Numbered from the stretch's first letter, positions 8,307-16,929 are shown. The stretch is DNA of 64,000 nucleotides from an uncultured Bacteroidales bacterium (GCA_905233625.1 CAJOFJ010000010.1:1-64000); one strand, 5' to 3'. A program made the numbers and translations. Notes: generated by a model not told the origin, from the letters alone.

Positions 8307-9344
8307 CTATTTCAGGTATTCGGCAATCCGCAATGCGGCGGAGCGGGCGTCGGTCAAGCTGTCGTTGATGGACATGGGACGCTTGCAACTGCCAGCCACA
8401 TAGAGGCCTGGCTGGGCAGTCTCGTTGTCGCGCAGATGAGGATTCACCGTGGTGGCAAAGCCATAGGCGTCGGCACAGTTGCACTGGTGCGTCAGAGTCT
8501 TGGTGCCCTCAGAGGGCTCCATGCCTACCATCAGCACCAACAGGTCGGCACTCATCTTCAGCGGCAAACCCACCAGGGTGTCTTCCGACTTGATCTGGAT
8601 TTTGCCATCGAAAGTGCTGGCAGCCTCGGAAATTCGGCCACGCACAAAGCGAACCCCGTATTTCTCTTGCGCCTCGCGGTACATTTCCTCGAAACCACCG
8701 CCCCACATTCTCAAGTCCATGTAAAACACGTAGGCTTCCACCTCGGGCAGCATCTTGCGCACCTCTATGGCCTGCTTGACGGCCGTCACGCAACAAACCT
8801 TCGAGCAGTAGTGGTTGCCCGACTTCTCGTCGCGAGAGCCCACACACTGCAGGAAAACAATCTTCTTGGGGGTATCGCCAACGGCATTGAGGATTTTTCC
8901 TTCCTTAAGTTTCTTTTCCAAGTCGATGGAGGTAATCACTCCGGGATAGATGCCATAGCCCAGCTCTTCCTTGCGATGGGCGTCGAACACCTTATAGCCC
9001 GTGGTCACCAGCACGGCATCGGCCTGATAGCGAACTCCCGACGCATCCTGCAGTTCCCAAGCCATGATGCCACCCGCCTCGGTGGCCGAACTGGTGGAAA
9101 CCACCGACGTGATGGCAGTGGACAAGTGCAGTTTGATATTGTCGCGGTCCAATTTGGCCTCCATTATCTCCACCAAGTCGGCAGCGGATGAGAAATCCGG
9201 AAAGAGAAAGGCCTTGTCACGAAGATTGTCCAGCGTGGTTGCCGATTTCTCGAAAAGCAACACTTCGGTTTCTTCCATGGCAGCTAATACTGATGCCGCC
9301 TCTATACCGGCCGGTCCGGCTCCTATGATTGCGATGGTTCTCAT
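8307..9344 (-). CDS. HdrA-like FAD/iron-sulfur protein
   Basis: The 345-residue protein is a short member of the HdrA/QmoA flavoprotein family. It has an N-terminal FAD motif IIGAGPAGIEAA (6-17), the family signature FLQCVGSRDEK...YCSKVCC with Cys167, Cys180, Cys184 and Cys185 as likely cluster ligands, and a C-terminal FAD-closing segment with GLYVAGSCKRPMSINDSL. It lacks the extra ferredoxin domains of full-length methanogen HdrA. It is the last gene of the minus-strand run and follows the HdrB-like gene after a repeat-filled spacer of 160 bp. It should pass electrons between the HdrC/HdrB partners and an unknown donor or acceptor. Family assignment is firm; the reaction is unknown. Confidence 0.87.
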   Translation of the reverse strand: MRTIAIIGAGPAGIEAASVLAAMEETEVLLFEKSATTLDNLRDKAFLFPDFSSAADLVEIMEAKLDRDNIKLHLSTAITSVVSTSSATEAGGIMAWELQDASGVRYQADAVLVTTGYKVFDAHRKEELGYGIYPGVITSIDLEKKLKEGKILNAVGDTPKKIVFLQCVGSRDEKSGNHYCSKVCCVTAVKQAIEVRKMLPEVEAYVFYMDLRMWGGGFEEMYREAQEKYGVRFVRGRISEAASTFDGKIQIKSEDTLVGLPLKMSADLLVLMVGMEPSEGTKTLTHQCNCADAYGFATTVNPHLRDNETAQPGLYVAGSCKRPMSINDSLTDARSAALRIAEYLK

Positions 9345-9384
9345 TTATGTTTAATTGTTGAGTTGTTTAATCGTTGAATTGTAT

Positions 9385-9503
9385 TTATCGTTAAGACGTG
9401 GAAACGTGAAGATGCTCACTTCGTTCGCTCGTTAAGACGAAAGGAAATCATCTTAACGTCTTGACGTCTTGACGAATGCACGCAGTGCATGTCTTTACGG
9501 ATC
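9385..9503. repeat. Octamer/17-mer inverted-repeat element
   Basis: The left arm has gttaagac, gtggaaac, gtgaagat, the cassette gctcacttcgttcgctc and gttaagac. An AT-rich centre follows. The right arm has gtcttgac twice, the cassette gaatgcacgcagtgcat and gtctttac. It ends about 3 nt before the stop codon of the HdrB-like gene. Confidence 0.88.
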
Positions 9504-9504
9504 A

Positions 9505-10560
9505 TCATACTTTCAATACCGTCGGCTTATCCGGCATAGCCAGCACTTTCCCCGACACACCTTTGTATTTCTCGTCGGGATTGTAGGCGATGCCGATTTT
9601 GTCCATCAGCGTCTCGCACTGCACCTGATGCAACTGCAAGCCCAGGGTCCACGGGTCATAGCCCAGCAGTAGACCTGTCAATTCCTCGTAAGTGAGCACT
9701 GGAATACCATAGCCGTCCTTGTCGTAGGTCTTGTGCTCCAGCTCGGAGATGGTATATTGCCATTTGTCCAGAAACATACCGCATCCTGGGCAGTTGGTGA
9801 GGATAAAATCGGGCTCGTAGGGTTCCATAGACTCGAATTTTTTCTTGGAGTTAGCCACCGAGTAGCCACGGTTTTCCTGCACCAGATACTGGCGGAAGCC
9901 GAAGCCGCAGCAATGGCGTCTTTCGGGATAGTCAATCACCTCGCCGCCCCAGGCTTCAATCATGCCCGAGAGCACGTGCGGGAACTCCGACTTGCCCACA
10001 CCCTTCTCCGGGAAAATCTTGGCATAATGGCAACCCACATGCTCCACGGCCCGCAAAGGTTTGCCCGTGAAACGGTTCACCAGCTGGTATTTCATCTTAG
10101 GTTTCAAATCATTTCTGAATTTGAAGATAATATCAGACGGATGGGCAATATTTTTAGGCAGCTCGAACTCACGGCCGGTGGCCACTTTCAAATATTTGCG
10201 AGCTTGCTCCAGCAAGGCGGGATCATGTTTCCACATCTCCACCATCTCGGTGAACACGCCGAAAGAGGTGACACACGAGGGCACATAATTCTCGTAGCCG
10301 TCCTCCGTCATCAGCGAGAACAGTCGGGCCACCACTGTCATCGTGGTCTCAATAGGCACCACATCCGAGTGATAGCCGATACCCGTGCAGGTATGCTGGT
10401 TGGCCTCGTCCTTGATGTCCTTGCCCAGCTCTTCCCGCATGATTTTCAGGAAAGCGGCCTCGGAGCCCGGAAAGAAGGTCTGGCTTCTCTCGTAGAAGTA
10501 ATGGTCATCCGCGATCTCCTTTTGATATTCGTTCCAGAAACGTTTTGGTGTTTCGCTCAT
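9505..10560 (-). CDS. HdrB-like CCG-domain protein
   Basis: The 351-residue protein carries a cysteine-rich CCG domain of the heterodisulfide reductase HdrB type. The clearest set is Cys177 (VGCHYAK), Cys217-Cys218 (RHCCGFG), and Cys257 and Cys260 (NCPGCGMF). The spacing C-x39-CC-x38-CxxC fits the family signature. A second, less regular set near the N-terminus includes Cys58 and Cys96. Such domains hold noncubane iron-sulfur clusters that reduce disulfides in methanogens. Here the substrate is not known, since Bacteroidota lack CoM-S-S-CoB. It lies between the HdrED-like and HdrA-like genes, with repeat arrays in both spacers. Confidence 0.87.
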   Translation of the reverse strand: MSETPKRFWNEYQKEIADDHYFYERSQTFFPGSEAAFLKIMREELGKDIKDEANQHTCTGIGYHSDVVPIETTMTVVARLFSLMTEDGYENYVPSCVTSFGVFTEMVEMWKHDPALLEQARKYLKVATGREFELPKNIAHPSDIIFKFRNDLKPKMKYQLVNRFTGKPLRAVEHVGCHYAKIFPEKGVGKSEFPHVLSGMIEAWGGEVIDYPERRHCCGFGFRQYLVQENRGYSVANSKKKFESMEPYEPDFILTNCPGCGMFLDKWQYTISELEHKTYDKDGYGIPVLTYEELTGLLLGYDPWTLGLQLHQVQCETLMDKIGIAYNPDEKYKGVSGKVLAMPDKPTVLKV

Positions 10561-10604
10561 TATAGTTTACAGTTTTTTGCTTTTATATTGTTTTTCTTTT
10601 TTCA

Positions 10605-10735
10605 CTACCCCGCCCTTCGAGCACCCCTTCTTCAAGAAGGGGAATTAAAACTCCCCTCGAACGAAGTGAGACTCCCCTTTCATGCAAAGCATGACTCCCC
10701 TCGAGCACGAAGTGCGAGACTCCCCCACATATCAC
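10605..10735. repeat. C-rich variant of the octamer/hairpin element
   Basis: The word actcccct recurs, separated by short palindromes: cgaacgaagtgag, ttcatgcaaagcatg and cgagcacgaagtgcgag. An upstream hairpin is ccccttcttcaagaagggg. The last octamer overlaps the final Gly-Glu-stop codons of the HdrED-like gene. It shares the grammar of the gttaagac elements but uses different words. Confidence 0.75.
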
Positions 10736-12507
10736 TCCCCTATTTTCTTGACTACCAGCTCCGCCACATCCATCACCTTAGCCTCGGTGGCACGGGTGAA
10801 AGCTTTCTTGCACATCGGGCAGGCCGTGCAAATCAAATCGGGATTGCCCGTCTGTAAGTTCTCCAAAGCGGCGTTGCGAATCTTCTCCTGCTGCTCCAGC
10901 TCAATCACCGTGTTGCCCAGGTTGAATCCGCAACACAGGCTATGCTCGCGCTCCTCAGGGGTTTTCATCAGCACCGCCACACTGTTCAACACATCACGAG
11001 GTTCATCATAAATACCGCAACCACGTCCCAACTCGCAGGGGTCGTGATAGGTCACCTTCAGCGAAGCGTCCTTGTTCACCTTCAGCTTGCCGCTCTTGAT
11101 CAGCATGTCGATATACTCGGTATGATGCATCACCTTGATGGGCAGCTTGTATTCTTTGGTGAACGACTGGTAGCAAATCGGGCAGGATGTGATCAGCAGT
11201 CTGGCGTGCGACTGCACAATCAGCTGGGTGTTCTTTCTTCTCAGTTCCGAAGCCTGCGTATGGAAACCCTGCTGCATCAGCGGCCTTCCGCAGCAAATGG
11301 AAGCCTCCTTGTCCATGTACCAGTATTTCTGTCCCACCGTCTCGAAAATCTTCTCCATCGCATCGGGAATACCTGGCGTAAGGTGCGACATACAGCCGGC
11401 GAAATACACCACACGGTCCATGGCGTTAAAAGCGCGCACAGTATCCAAATAACGGTAATTGTTCTTGGTATCGAGTTCTTTCTTGTCACGCATCTGGCGA
11501 CGGATAGCCATCAAATCGAGCTGCACCGGGCAATCGCTCGCACAGCGACTGCACATCAGGCAGTTGTCGGCAATCTCATCTTTCAGCATCTTGTAGCGGA
11601 TATCTCGCAGGAAATACACTGACTGCACCCCTTTGATATCCAACTGTTTATTCAACGGACAGGCATCAATGCAGATACCGCAGCGCGAGCAGGCACTCAA
11701 CTCATACATGGTATAGCCTGACTTCTGCTCATTTTCCTTCACGCCCAAACGGCGGAAATAAATCAGGAACACCTCGGTAAAAATATGCATATAACGCGAG
11801 AAGGGCATCGCTGTAAAGAACACTCCCAAGGACAGCGAATACAGCAGCCAGTAGGTATATTCCACATATTCATTGGCAAAAGGCAGAATATCACCGATGG
11901 TCTGCGTGAGGAAACCACCATTGTGATACATTGCCGCCGTAACACTCTCCGACAGCAGTCTGAATGGAAAGATGCACCACAGTGAAACTCTTGCAAAATG
12001 GTCAAAAATCACATGTTTAGTAGCTTTCTTCATGCCCACAATGCGACTGTAAATCATTTTCACAAAGGCAATTGTGATACCTGACAGCACAAAGAGCAGC
12101 AATCCGTCCATCACCTGCGTGAAGACCGCAGCAGAGGGGAAGGTGTTGTGCTCATGCTGGAAAAAGCGGTAGAAGATAGCCACCCAGAAAGGCTTGCTGC
12201 CCTGGATGCCGAACTCCGCCTCAAAGAAGCCCACCACAATCAGTAAAAACCACCCGAAGGCGATGCTGGCATGCATATAACCCAGCAAAAGATTCCTCTT
12301 GAAAATGCGGCGGTGCAACAACGACTCCATGACAATCTCCCAAATAGCCGGCAAGAACTTCCAGGAGAATATGTTTTTCCTGATAATAGCCCGCTGCAAA
12401 CGGTCGAAGCCTTTGTACCATCTGATGTACTTCCATATACAGAAAGCAAACAGCAGTACCACACCGATGCAGAACGGAATCACAAAGGGACTGAAATACT
12501 TACTCAT
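10732..12507 (-). CDS. Membrane HdrE-HdrD-like fusion iron-sulfur protein
   Basis: The 591-residue protein joins three parts. The first 250 residues or so hold about five membrane helices and resemble the HdrE/NarI/QmoC-type cytochrome b subunit. Next come two ferredoxin-type [4Fe-4S] motifs, CSRCGICIDACP and CLMCSRCASDCP. The last 230 residues hold two CCG modules, with CCGRP, SCPICY, HDPCELG, CCGFN and ACPMCKKAF. The architecture fits electron transfer between the membrane quinone pool and a thiol/disulfide-type site, as in HdrED or related Qmo/Dsr complexes. It overlaps the HdrC-like gene by 8 nt, showing co-translation. The quinone link is inferred. Confidence 0.85.
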   Translation of the reverse strand: MSKYFSPFVIPFCIGVVLLFAFCIWKYIRWYKGFDRLQRAIIRKNIFSWKFLPAIWEIVMESLLHRRIFKRNLLLGYMHASIAFGWFLLIVVGFFEAEFGIQGSKPFWVAIFYRFFQHEHNTFPSAAVFTQVMDGLLLFVLSGITIAFVKMIYSRIVGMKKATKHVIFDHFARVSLWCIFPFRLLSESVTAAMYHNGGFLTQTIGDILPFANEYVEYTYWLLYSLSLGVFFTAMPFSRYMHIFTEVFLIYFRRLGVKENEQKSGYTMYELSACSRCGICIDACPLNKQLDIKGVQSVYFLRDIRYKMLKDEIADNCLMCSRCASDCPVQLDLMAIRRQMRDKKELDTKNNYRYLDTVRAFNAMDRVVYFAGCMSHLTPGIPDAMEKIFETVGQKYWYMDKEASICCGRPLMQQGFHTQASELRRKNTQLIVQSHARLLITSCPICYQSFTKEYKLPIKVMHHTEYIDMLIKSGKLKVNKDASLKVTYHDPCELGRGCGIYDEPRDVLNSVAVLMKTPEEREHSLCCGFNLGNTVIELEQQEKIRNAALENLQTGNPDLICTACPMCKKAFTRATEAKVMDVAELVVKKIGE

Positions 12508-12853
12508 TGTCTTTCCGTTTTGGGTCTGTTAATATTTTTCTCATATTCATAATCATCGAACGTAGATTCACCCCGCGAGGGCACACCAAAGTACATTTTC
12601 CGCACAGCATGCATGGTTTCAATTCATTCTCCAAGTCCTGATACTGTTGCATTCTGAACAATGAGTGAATTCTCCTGATGTTGTAATCGGTAAACTGACG
12701 GGCGGAACAAGTAGCCGAGCAAGCTCCGCAGTTCATGCAGCGCTTAAACGACGGCACCTCTTCCTCCAGCTGTTTCAGCAAACGATTATCGGCCGTATCC
12801 ATGTTGATAGACCGCGGTATGGAGATGGCAAAACCGAATTTCAGATTTCTCAT
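12500..12853 (-). CDS. HdrC-like 4Fe-4S protein (short)
   Basis: The 117-residue protein carries two four-cysteine motifs, CMNCGACSATC and CMLCGKCTLVCP, typical of the HdrC electron-transfer subunit, where the first motif often lacks the final proline. It overlaps the next HdrC-like gene by 4 nt and the membrane fusion gene by 8 nt, so all three are surely one translation unit. It probably relays electrons between the flavoprotein and the CCG-domain subunits. Confidence 0.86.
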   Translation of the reverse strand: MRNLKFGFAISIPRSINMDTADNRLLKQLEEEVPSFKRCMNCGACSATCSARQFTDYNIRRIHSLFRMQQYQDLENELKPCMLCGKCTLVCPRGVNLRSMIMNMRKILTDPKRKDNE

Positions 12854-13461
12854 GGCTCGACCTCCAACACTTTTTTGCGTAATTCCATCCCGCCGGTCAC
12901 TTCGAAGATTCTACGCACTTCCTCCAGGTTCTCCTCACGGATTTTACGAAGTGCGCCTGGACCATCACCGTGATAGTTGGCACCCAGTTTCGGGGCAATC
13001 TCTTCGATGTTCTCTATATACCACTCCCAAATGGGTCCTTGCTCCGGATGATAAGCAGGATCAACCTTGTCAGGATGTACACAATAGCCTATCTCCAGTA
13101 TATTGGAACCGATGGAATTCATCAGTTGTTTTTGCTGGCGACCTTTCTCGCTGTCCTTGAAATAGCCTAATTCCTGTGAGCGTTTCCTTAAAACAGAGAT
13201 CACCTCTCCCGGAATATTTCCTCTCGGACAGCGCGGCTTGCAGGACATGCACTGGCCGCAGTACCATATGGTTTCCGAGCGGAGCAGCTTCTCTATCTCC
13301 TCCTCATCCTGCCGTTGCACCGTGTCGCATATACGGCGCGGATCATAGTCATAGAACTCCGCCGCCGGACAAATGGCCGTGCAGACCCCGCAATTCATAC
13401 AGGCTTTCAAAGCCTCGCCGAAGCGAAGATCCTGCATCAGTAAATCATGCAAATTTCCCAT
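12850..13461 (-). CDS. HdrC-like 4Fe-4S protein (long)
   Basis: The 203-residue protein has two [4Fe-4S] motifs, CMNCGVCTAICP and CGQCMSCKPRCP. A C-terminal extension of about 100 residues (with YCVHPDKVDPAYHPEQGP) is absent from the shorter paralogue beside it. The extension has no motif I recognise and may dock a partner. The start codon lies 2 nt from the VOC gene stop. Two unequal HdrC copies suggest two separate electron routes or a heterodimer. Confidence 0.86.
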   Translation of the reverse strand: MGNLHDLLMQDLRFGEALKACMNCGVCTAICPAAEFYDYDPRRICDTVQRQDEEEIEKLLRSETIWYCGQCMSCKPRCPRGNIPGEVISVLRKRSQELGYFKDSEKGRQQKQLMNSIGSNILEIGYCVHPDKVDPAYHPEQGPIWEWYIENIEEIAPKLGANYHGDGPGALRKIREENLEEVRRIFEVTGGMELRKKVLEVEP

Positions 13462-13463
13462 AT

Positions 13464-14537
13464 TTATTGCATTTTTATTCTATTAAACCTCATCAACTTG
13501 TAGAAGAATTTCGGCAACGCCTTGGTGCGGTCCCGCTTCAACAAGTCGATGAACAAATGGAACTTGCGGGCTATCGGTATCCTGTAAGCTTCCACAAACT
13601 CTATCAGCGTACCGTCGGGGTCCTCTATATAGGTAAAATGACCCGACGCCTCGCCCATGTCGAACTGGCTCTGTCCGGCACAGCTGTCCACCGTGAACGG
13701 GAAGCCTTTGGACTGGCAATACACCTCCAGCTCCTTCATATTGATGGTATCCATGCAAATCTGGATAAAGCCAGGATCACCCCAGTAGCGGCCCTCGTAA
13801 ATCTTGCGGGGCTGGCGGTCCAATGCCACCACCAACTCAATACTGCCGGGTCCCAATAGGTTGGAGAAAGGTCCTTTCCGTGGCTGTTTGTTCTTCAACA
13901 GCACCCTGCGGTATTGCTGGTCACCACCTCTCAGAAAAGCCAAATCTTCGAAGGTTCCCGTCTTGTCATAAATAATCGTATCGAAGCCCAGAATATCCTG
14001 ATAAACTGGCAAAGCTTTTTCCACATCGGTCACCCCCACCATCATACCAGCCACACCGCCAGAGGGATAACCTGTTTTCACGCAGATGGTTTCATCCTCC
14101 ACCGCCTGGAAGTAGTTGCCAAAGGGATCCTCGATGAAGAAAGTCCGCTTGCCGTCAGGGGCAGTTGCAATCGGGCTCACCTTGTCGTATTTCGCTGTGA
14201 TCTGCTGGTGAAAAGCCTTGACATCATAGCATCTCAACTTGGCTACAAATACACCAAGGTCCGCCACCTGAACGTCGAAAGCGATAGGCTGCGGCTTGCG
14301 CTCGGAATATTGCCATATTTCGAAGCCGCCACCGCCCTGCAGATTAACGGTGACACAGGCATGGCGTTTCTGCGGCGACTGCCCCGTATAAGGCAGCATA
14401 TGCTCTGCCACTGTATCATCTTCCAGAATCTTGATGTCCATCTGGAACATATCGATATACCATTTCCAAGCCTGCTCGAAGTTTTCCACTCCGATACCGA
14501 CTTGTTGGATTCCTGAGAAGAAATAGTTTTTGTTCAT
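13464..14537 (-). CDS. VOC-superfamily protein of unknown reaction
   Basis: The 357-residue protein contains repeated beta-alpha-beta-beta-beta units of the vicinal oxygen chelate (glyoxalase/4-hydroxyphenylpyruvate dioxygenase-like) superfamily. Units begin at GIQQVGIGVENF, at AGMMVGVTDVEKAL and at GFIQICMDTINM. Phrases such as IEDPFGNYFQAVED and IEDPDGTLIEFVEAY are typical unit ends. The first-strand metal His seems replaced in these units (QQVGIGV, MMVGVTD, IQICMDT), while the closing Glu is kept in several. It lies between the SDR and the HdrC-like genes, 2 nt from the latter. This ties it to both the lipid and redox halves of the block. Function unknown. Confidence 0.8.
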   Translation of the reverse strand: MNKNYFFSGIQQVGIGVENFEQAWKWYIDMFQMDIKILEDDTVAEHMLPYTGQSPQKRHACVTVNLQGGGGFEIWQYSERKPQPIAFDVQVADLGVFVAKLRCYDVKAFHQQITAKYDKVSPIATAPDGKRTFFIEDPFGNYFQAVEDETICVKTGYPSGGVAGMMVGVTDVEKALPVYQDILGFDTIIYDKTGTFEDLAFLRGGDQQYRRVLLKNKQPRKGPFSNLLGPGSIELVVALDRQPRKIYEGRYWGDPGFIQICMDTINMKELEVYCQSKGFPFTVDSCAGQSQFDMGEASGHFTYIEDPDGTLIEFVEAYRIPIARKFHLFIDLLKRDRTKALPKFFYKLMRFNRIKMQ

Positions 14538-14551
14538 TTTTTTTATTCTTT

Positions 14552-14713
14552 TTCGTTAAGGCGTTAAGGCGTCAAGACGTTAAGACGATTTCTTCTTTTC
14601 GTTTAGGCATGAAGGCGTTAAGGCGATTTTGTTTCGTCTTGACGAGCGAACGCAGTGAGCGTCTCCACGAATGCACGCAGTGCATGACTTCACGTCTTAC
14701 CGTCTCCCCGTTC
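14552..14713. repeat. Octamer/17-mer inverted-repeat element
   Basis: The left arm is gttaaggc (twice), gtcaagac, gttaagac, then after a T-rich gap gtttaggc, atgaaggc and gttaaggc. The right arm is the cassette gagcgaacgcagtgagc, gtctccac, the cassette gaatgcacgcagtgcat, gacttcac and gtcttacc. It ends directly before the stop codon of the SDR gene. Confidence 0.88.
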
Positions 14714-15517
14714 CTACATCGACTTGATGCTCCTCGCAATCCTCGCTGCCAGTCCGGGGAAGAAGCGCTTGATATACGCCATCAACAGCTCTTTGCGGCC
14801 CACCATCACCTCGCGTTTTTTTTGATAGACGGCCTTGACAATCTTGTTAGCCGCCTGCTCGGGAGTAACCCCGCCAGCCTGACCGGCATCCAGCTTGCCA
14901 TGCCGCGAGCCGTCTTTCTCCAAGGCATAGAAGGAAATGTTAGTCCTCACGCGCCCCGGACAAACAATGGTGACACGGATATTCTGCCGATAGTACTCCG
15001 CTTGCACCGTCTCGAAGAAACCATACAGGGCGTGCTTGGCCGACGAATAAGCGCAACGCAGCGGAAAGCCGAACAAGCCGGCAATGCTGGTGGTCACCAC
15101 CAGCTGTCCCCCACCCTGCGCGATCATCTTGGGCAGCACCGCCTTCGTCAGAACCACCGGAGCATAGAAATCAATATCCATCACCTTGCGGATGACACTC
15201 ATCTGCGTATCGATGGTGGTTGCGCGCTGACTGATGCCCGCATTGTTGTAGAACACGTCAATACGTCCGAAGCTGTCCCACGCCTTGGTGGCCAAGTCCT
15301 CCAACTCCTCGGTCTTCGAGAGATCAAAAGCCAGAATCTCCACCGCAGGCGCCCCCAGCGACAAACACTTATCCTTCACCTTTAAAAGGATATCCTCCTC
15401 CAAGGCCGTGAGAATCAATTTGGCCGATTCCTGCGCGAAACGGTAGGCTGTCGCCTCGCCGATACCCGACGAGGAACCAGTGATCCAGACCACCTTATCC
15501 TGAAACCAATTAGTCAT
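14714..15517 (-). CDS. Short-chain dehydrogenase, candidate 3-ketocapnine reductase
   Basis: The 267-residue protein is a classical SDR with cofactor motif TGSSSGIGEATA, NNAG in YNNAGISQRA, a TTSIAG serine and active-site YSSAKHALYG (Y-x3-K). I use the ATG at 15517, since the frame upstream reaches only a TTG. It lies 12 nt downstream of the cysteate synthase-like gene. Sulfonolipid synthesis needs an NADPH-dependent reduction of the 3-keto group after the acyltransferase step, and an SDR beside these two enzymes fits that job. Specificity cannot be proven from sequence, because SDRs are versatile. Confidence 0.83.
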   Translation of the reverse strand: MTNWFQDKVVWITGSSSGIGEATAYRFAQESAKLILTALEEDILLKVKDKCLSLGAPAVEILAFDLSKTEELEDLATKAWDSFGRIDVFYNNAGISQRATTIDTQMSVIRKVMDIDFYAPVVLTKAVLPKMIAQGGGQLVVTTSIAGLFGFPLRCAYSSAKHALYGFFETVQAEYYRQNIRVTIVCPGRVRTNISFYALEKDGSRHGKLDAGQAGGVTPEQAANKIVKAVYQKKREVMVGRKELLMAYIKRFFPGLAARIARSIKSM

Positions 15518-15529
15518 AAACAAGTCGTT

Positions 15530-16741
15530 TTACAATGAGTTGGCAAAATCCTTGGCACGTGCGGCACCCTCACCGGTATTCATCAGGAGCATCTCACCAT
15601 CATGAATCTCACCCTGCTCCAAAGCCTTGTAGAAACCTGCCAGACAAACGATAGAAGCGGGTCCCATAACAACATTGCGCTCTTTCTTTACCAGACGGGC
15701 CAGGTCCACCAAGTCAGCCTCTTTCACTCTCAGGAAGGTGCCTCCGCTCTTGCGCACAATGGGTGCCACAATCGGGAACATGCCCGGATTGCCCGTGGAC
15801 AGAATCGAAACCTTTGTCTGAGGATTATCGATGACAGGATAGTTCTTTTCATAGCCTTCGGGGAAGCCTGCTTTCACCGCATTCTCCCAGCCTTGTACCA
15901 TCGGATCGCAGGTATCCTGCTGCACCAAAAGCATACGCGGCAGCTTCACCTCGGGAAATACCGGAGAGATGTCGCGCACACCCTTATCGACAGCGATGGG
16001 ACCTGTACCACCGGCCACAGCCTGCACATACACATCAGGCATACGGCCCAACTGGCGCATGAATTCGAAGACCATGGTCTTCTTTGCTTCCACACGGATG
16101 GGATCAATATTACCTGCGGAAATCAGCACATGATAGTCCTTATGATATGCGGCGGCCAGCTTCTTGGCGTAAGCATAGTCCCCGTCAGCAATATGGATGT
16201 GCTGACCGTGCGAACGAATCTCCTCCACCGTATCCTTGCACACGCAATCGGGCACAAACACGTTGAAATTCACACCCGCTTTGGCCAGATATTTACTGTA
16301 TGCGGTGGCGGTATTGCCAGTCGAGGCTACACAGAACTCCTTCACACCATTCTCTTTGAAGATGGAGGCAGCCATGGAAGCGGCCACATCCTTGAAGGTG
16401 TTGGTACCACCATTCAAATCGTTACGGTAAACCATCACCTGGCAGTGAACACCGAATTTCTCCAAAGCGTAATTCTCCATGAAATCCCATTCCTCGATAG
16501 GAATGGCACCTTCTCCGAAGGAAATGATATTCTCACGATGTTCCAAAGGCAAATAGTCGAAATACAGCCAGAAGCTGTCGGGAGACTGCTTATACAGTTC
16601 CGGCAGTTTGGCATAATCGGCGGTATAACGAACATCGGCATGGTTGCTGCCGCATTCCGGACAGCACTGGTCCTGAGCCAGCCACTGGGCGAAATTCTCC
16701 GTCACATGCCCGCATTTTTTACAAACAATAAAGTATTTCAT
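15530..16741 (-). CDS. Cysteate synthase-like enzyme (threonine synthase family)
   Basis: The 403-residue PLP enzyme has an N-terminal zinc ribbon (Cys7, Cys10, Cys27, Cys30) followed by a fold-type II core. K117 in GGTNTFKDVAASM is the likely Schiff-base lysine, and STGNT (140-144) binds the cofactor phosphate. Automatic annotation would say threonine synthase. Cysteate synthases, which make L-cysteate from O-phosphoserine and sulfite, belong to this family. The neighbours are an AONS-like acyltransferase on one side and an SDR on the other, matching the capnine pathway of Flavobacterium, Capnocytophaga and Alistipes relatives. I favour cysteate synthase over threonine synthase because of this context and the absence of thrA/thrB nearby. 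Confidence 0.78.
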   Translation of the reverse strand: MKYFIVCKKCGHVTENFAQWLAQDQCCPECGSNHADVRYTADYAKLPELYKQSPDSFWLYFDYLPLEHRENIISFGEGAIPIEEWDFMENYALEKFGVHCQVMVYRNDLNGGTNTFKDVAASMAASIFKENGVKEFCVASTGNTATAYSKYLAKAGVNFNVFVPDCVCKDTVEEIRSHGQHIHIADGDYAYAKKLAAAYHKDYHVLISAGNIDPIRVEAKKTMVFEFMRQLGRMPDVYVQAVAGGTGPIAVDKGVRDISPVFPEVKLPRMLLVQQDTCDPMVQGWENAVKAGFPEGYEKNYPVIDNPQTKVSILSTGNPGMFPIVAPIVRKSGGTFLRVKEADLVDLARLVKKERNVVMGPASIVCLAGFYKALEQGEIHDGEMLLMNTGEGAARAKDFANSL

Positions 16742-16769
16742 TAGTTGTCAGTTATTATTCATAATTTCG

Positions 16770-16928
16770 GTTAGACGTGAAGACGTTAAGACATGCACTG
16801 CGTGCATTCGTTAAGACGTTAAGGCGTTGAAATAATTAATTATTCGTCTTGACGAGCGAACGAAGTGAGCGTCTCCACGTCTCCACGTCTCCACGTCTCC
16901 ACGTCTCCACGTCACCACGTCTCCACGT
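16770..16928. repeat. Octamer/17-mer inverted-repeat element
   Basis: The left arm is gtgaagac, gttaagac, the cassette atgcactgcgtgcattc, gttaagac and gttaaggc. The centre is AT-rich. The right arm is the cassette gagcgaacgaagtgagc and seven gtctccac units, one of them gtcaccac. It ends about 3 nt before the stop codon of the acyltransferase gene and is almost a copy of the element at 1340. Confidence 0.9.
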
Positions 16929-16929
16929 T

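Noticed and set aside
15530-16741. True threonine synthase
   Set aside because: Not excluded, but less likely than cysteate synthase, because the neighbours form the rest of a sulfonolipid pathway and no other threonine genes are present.
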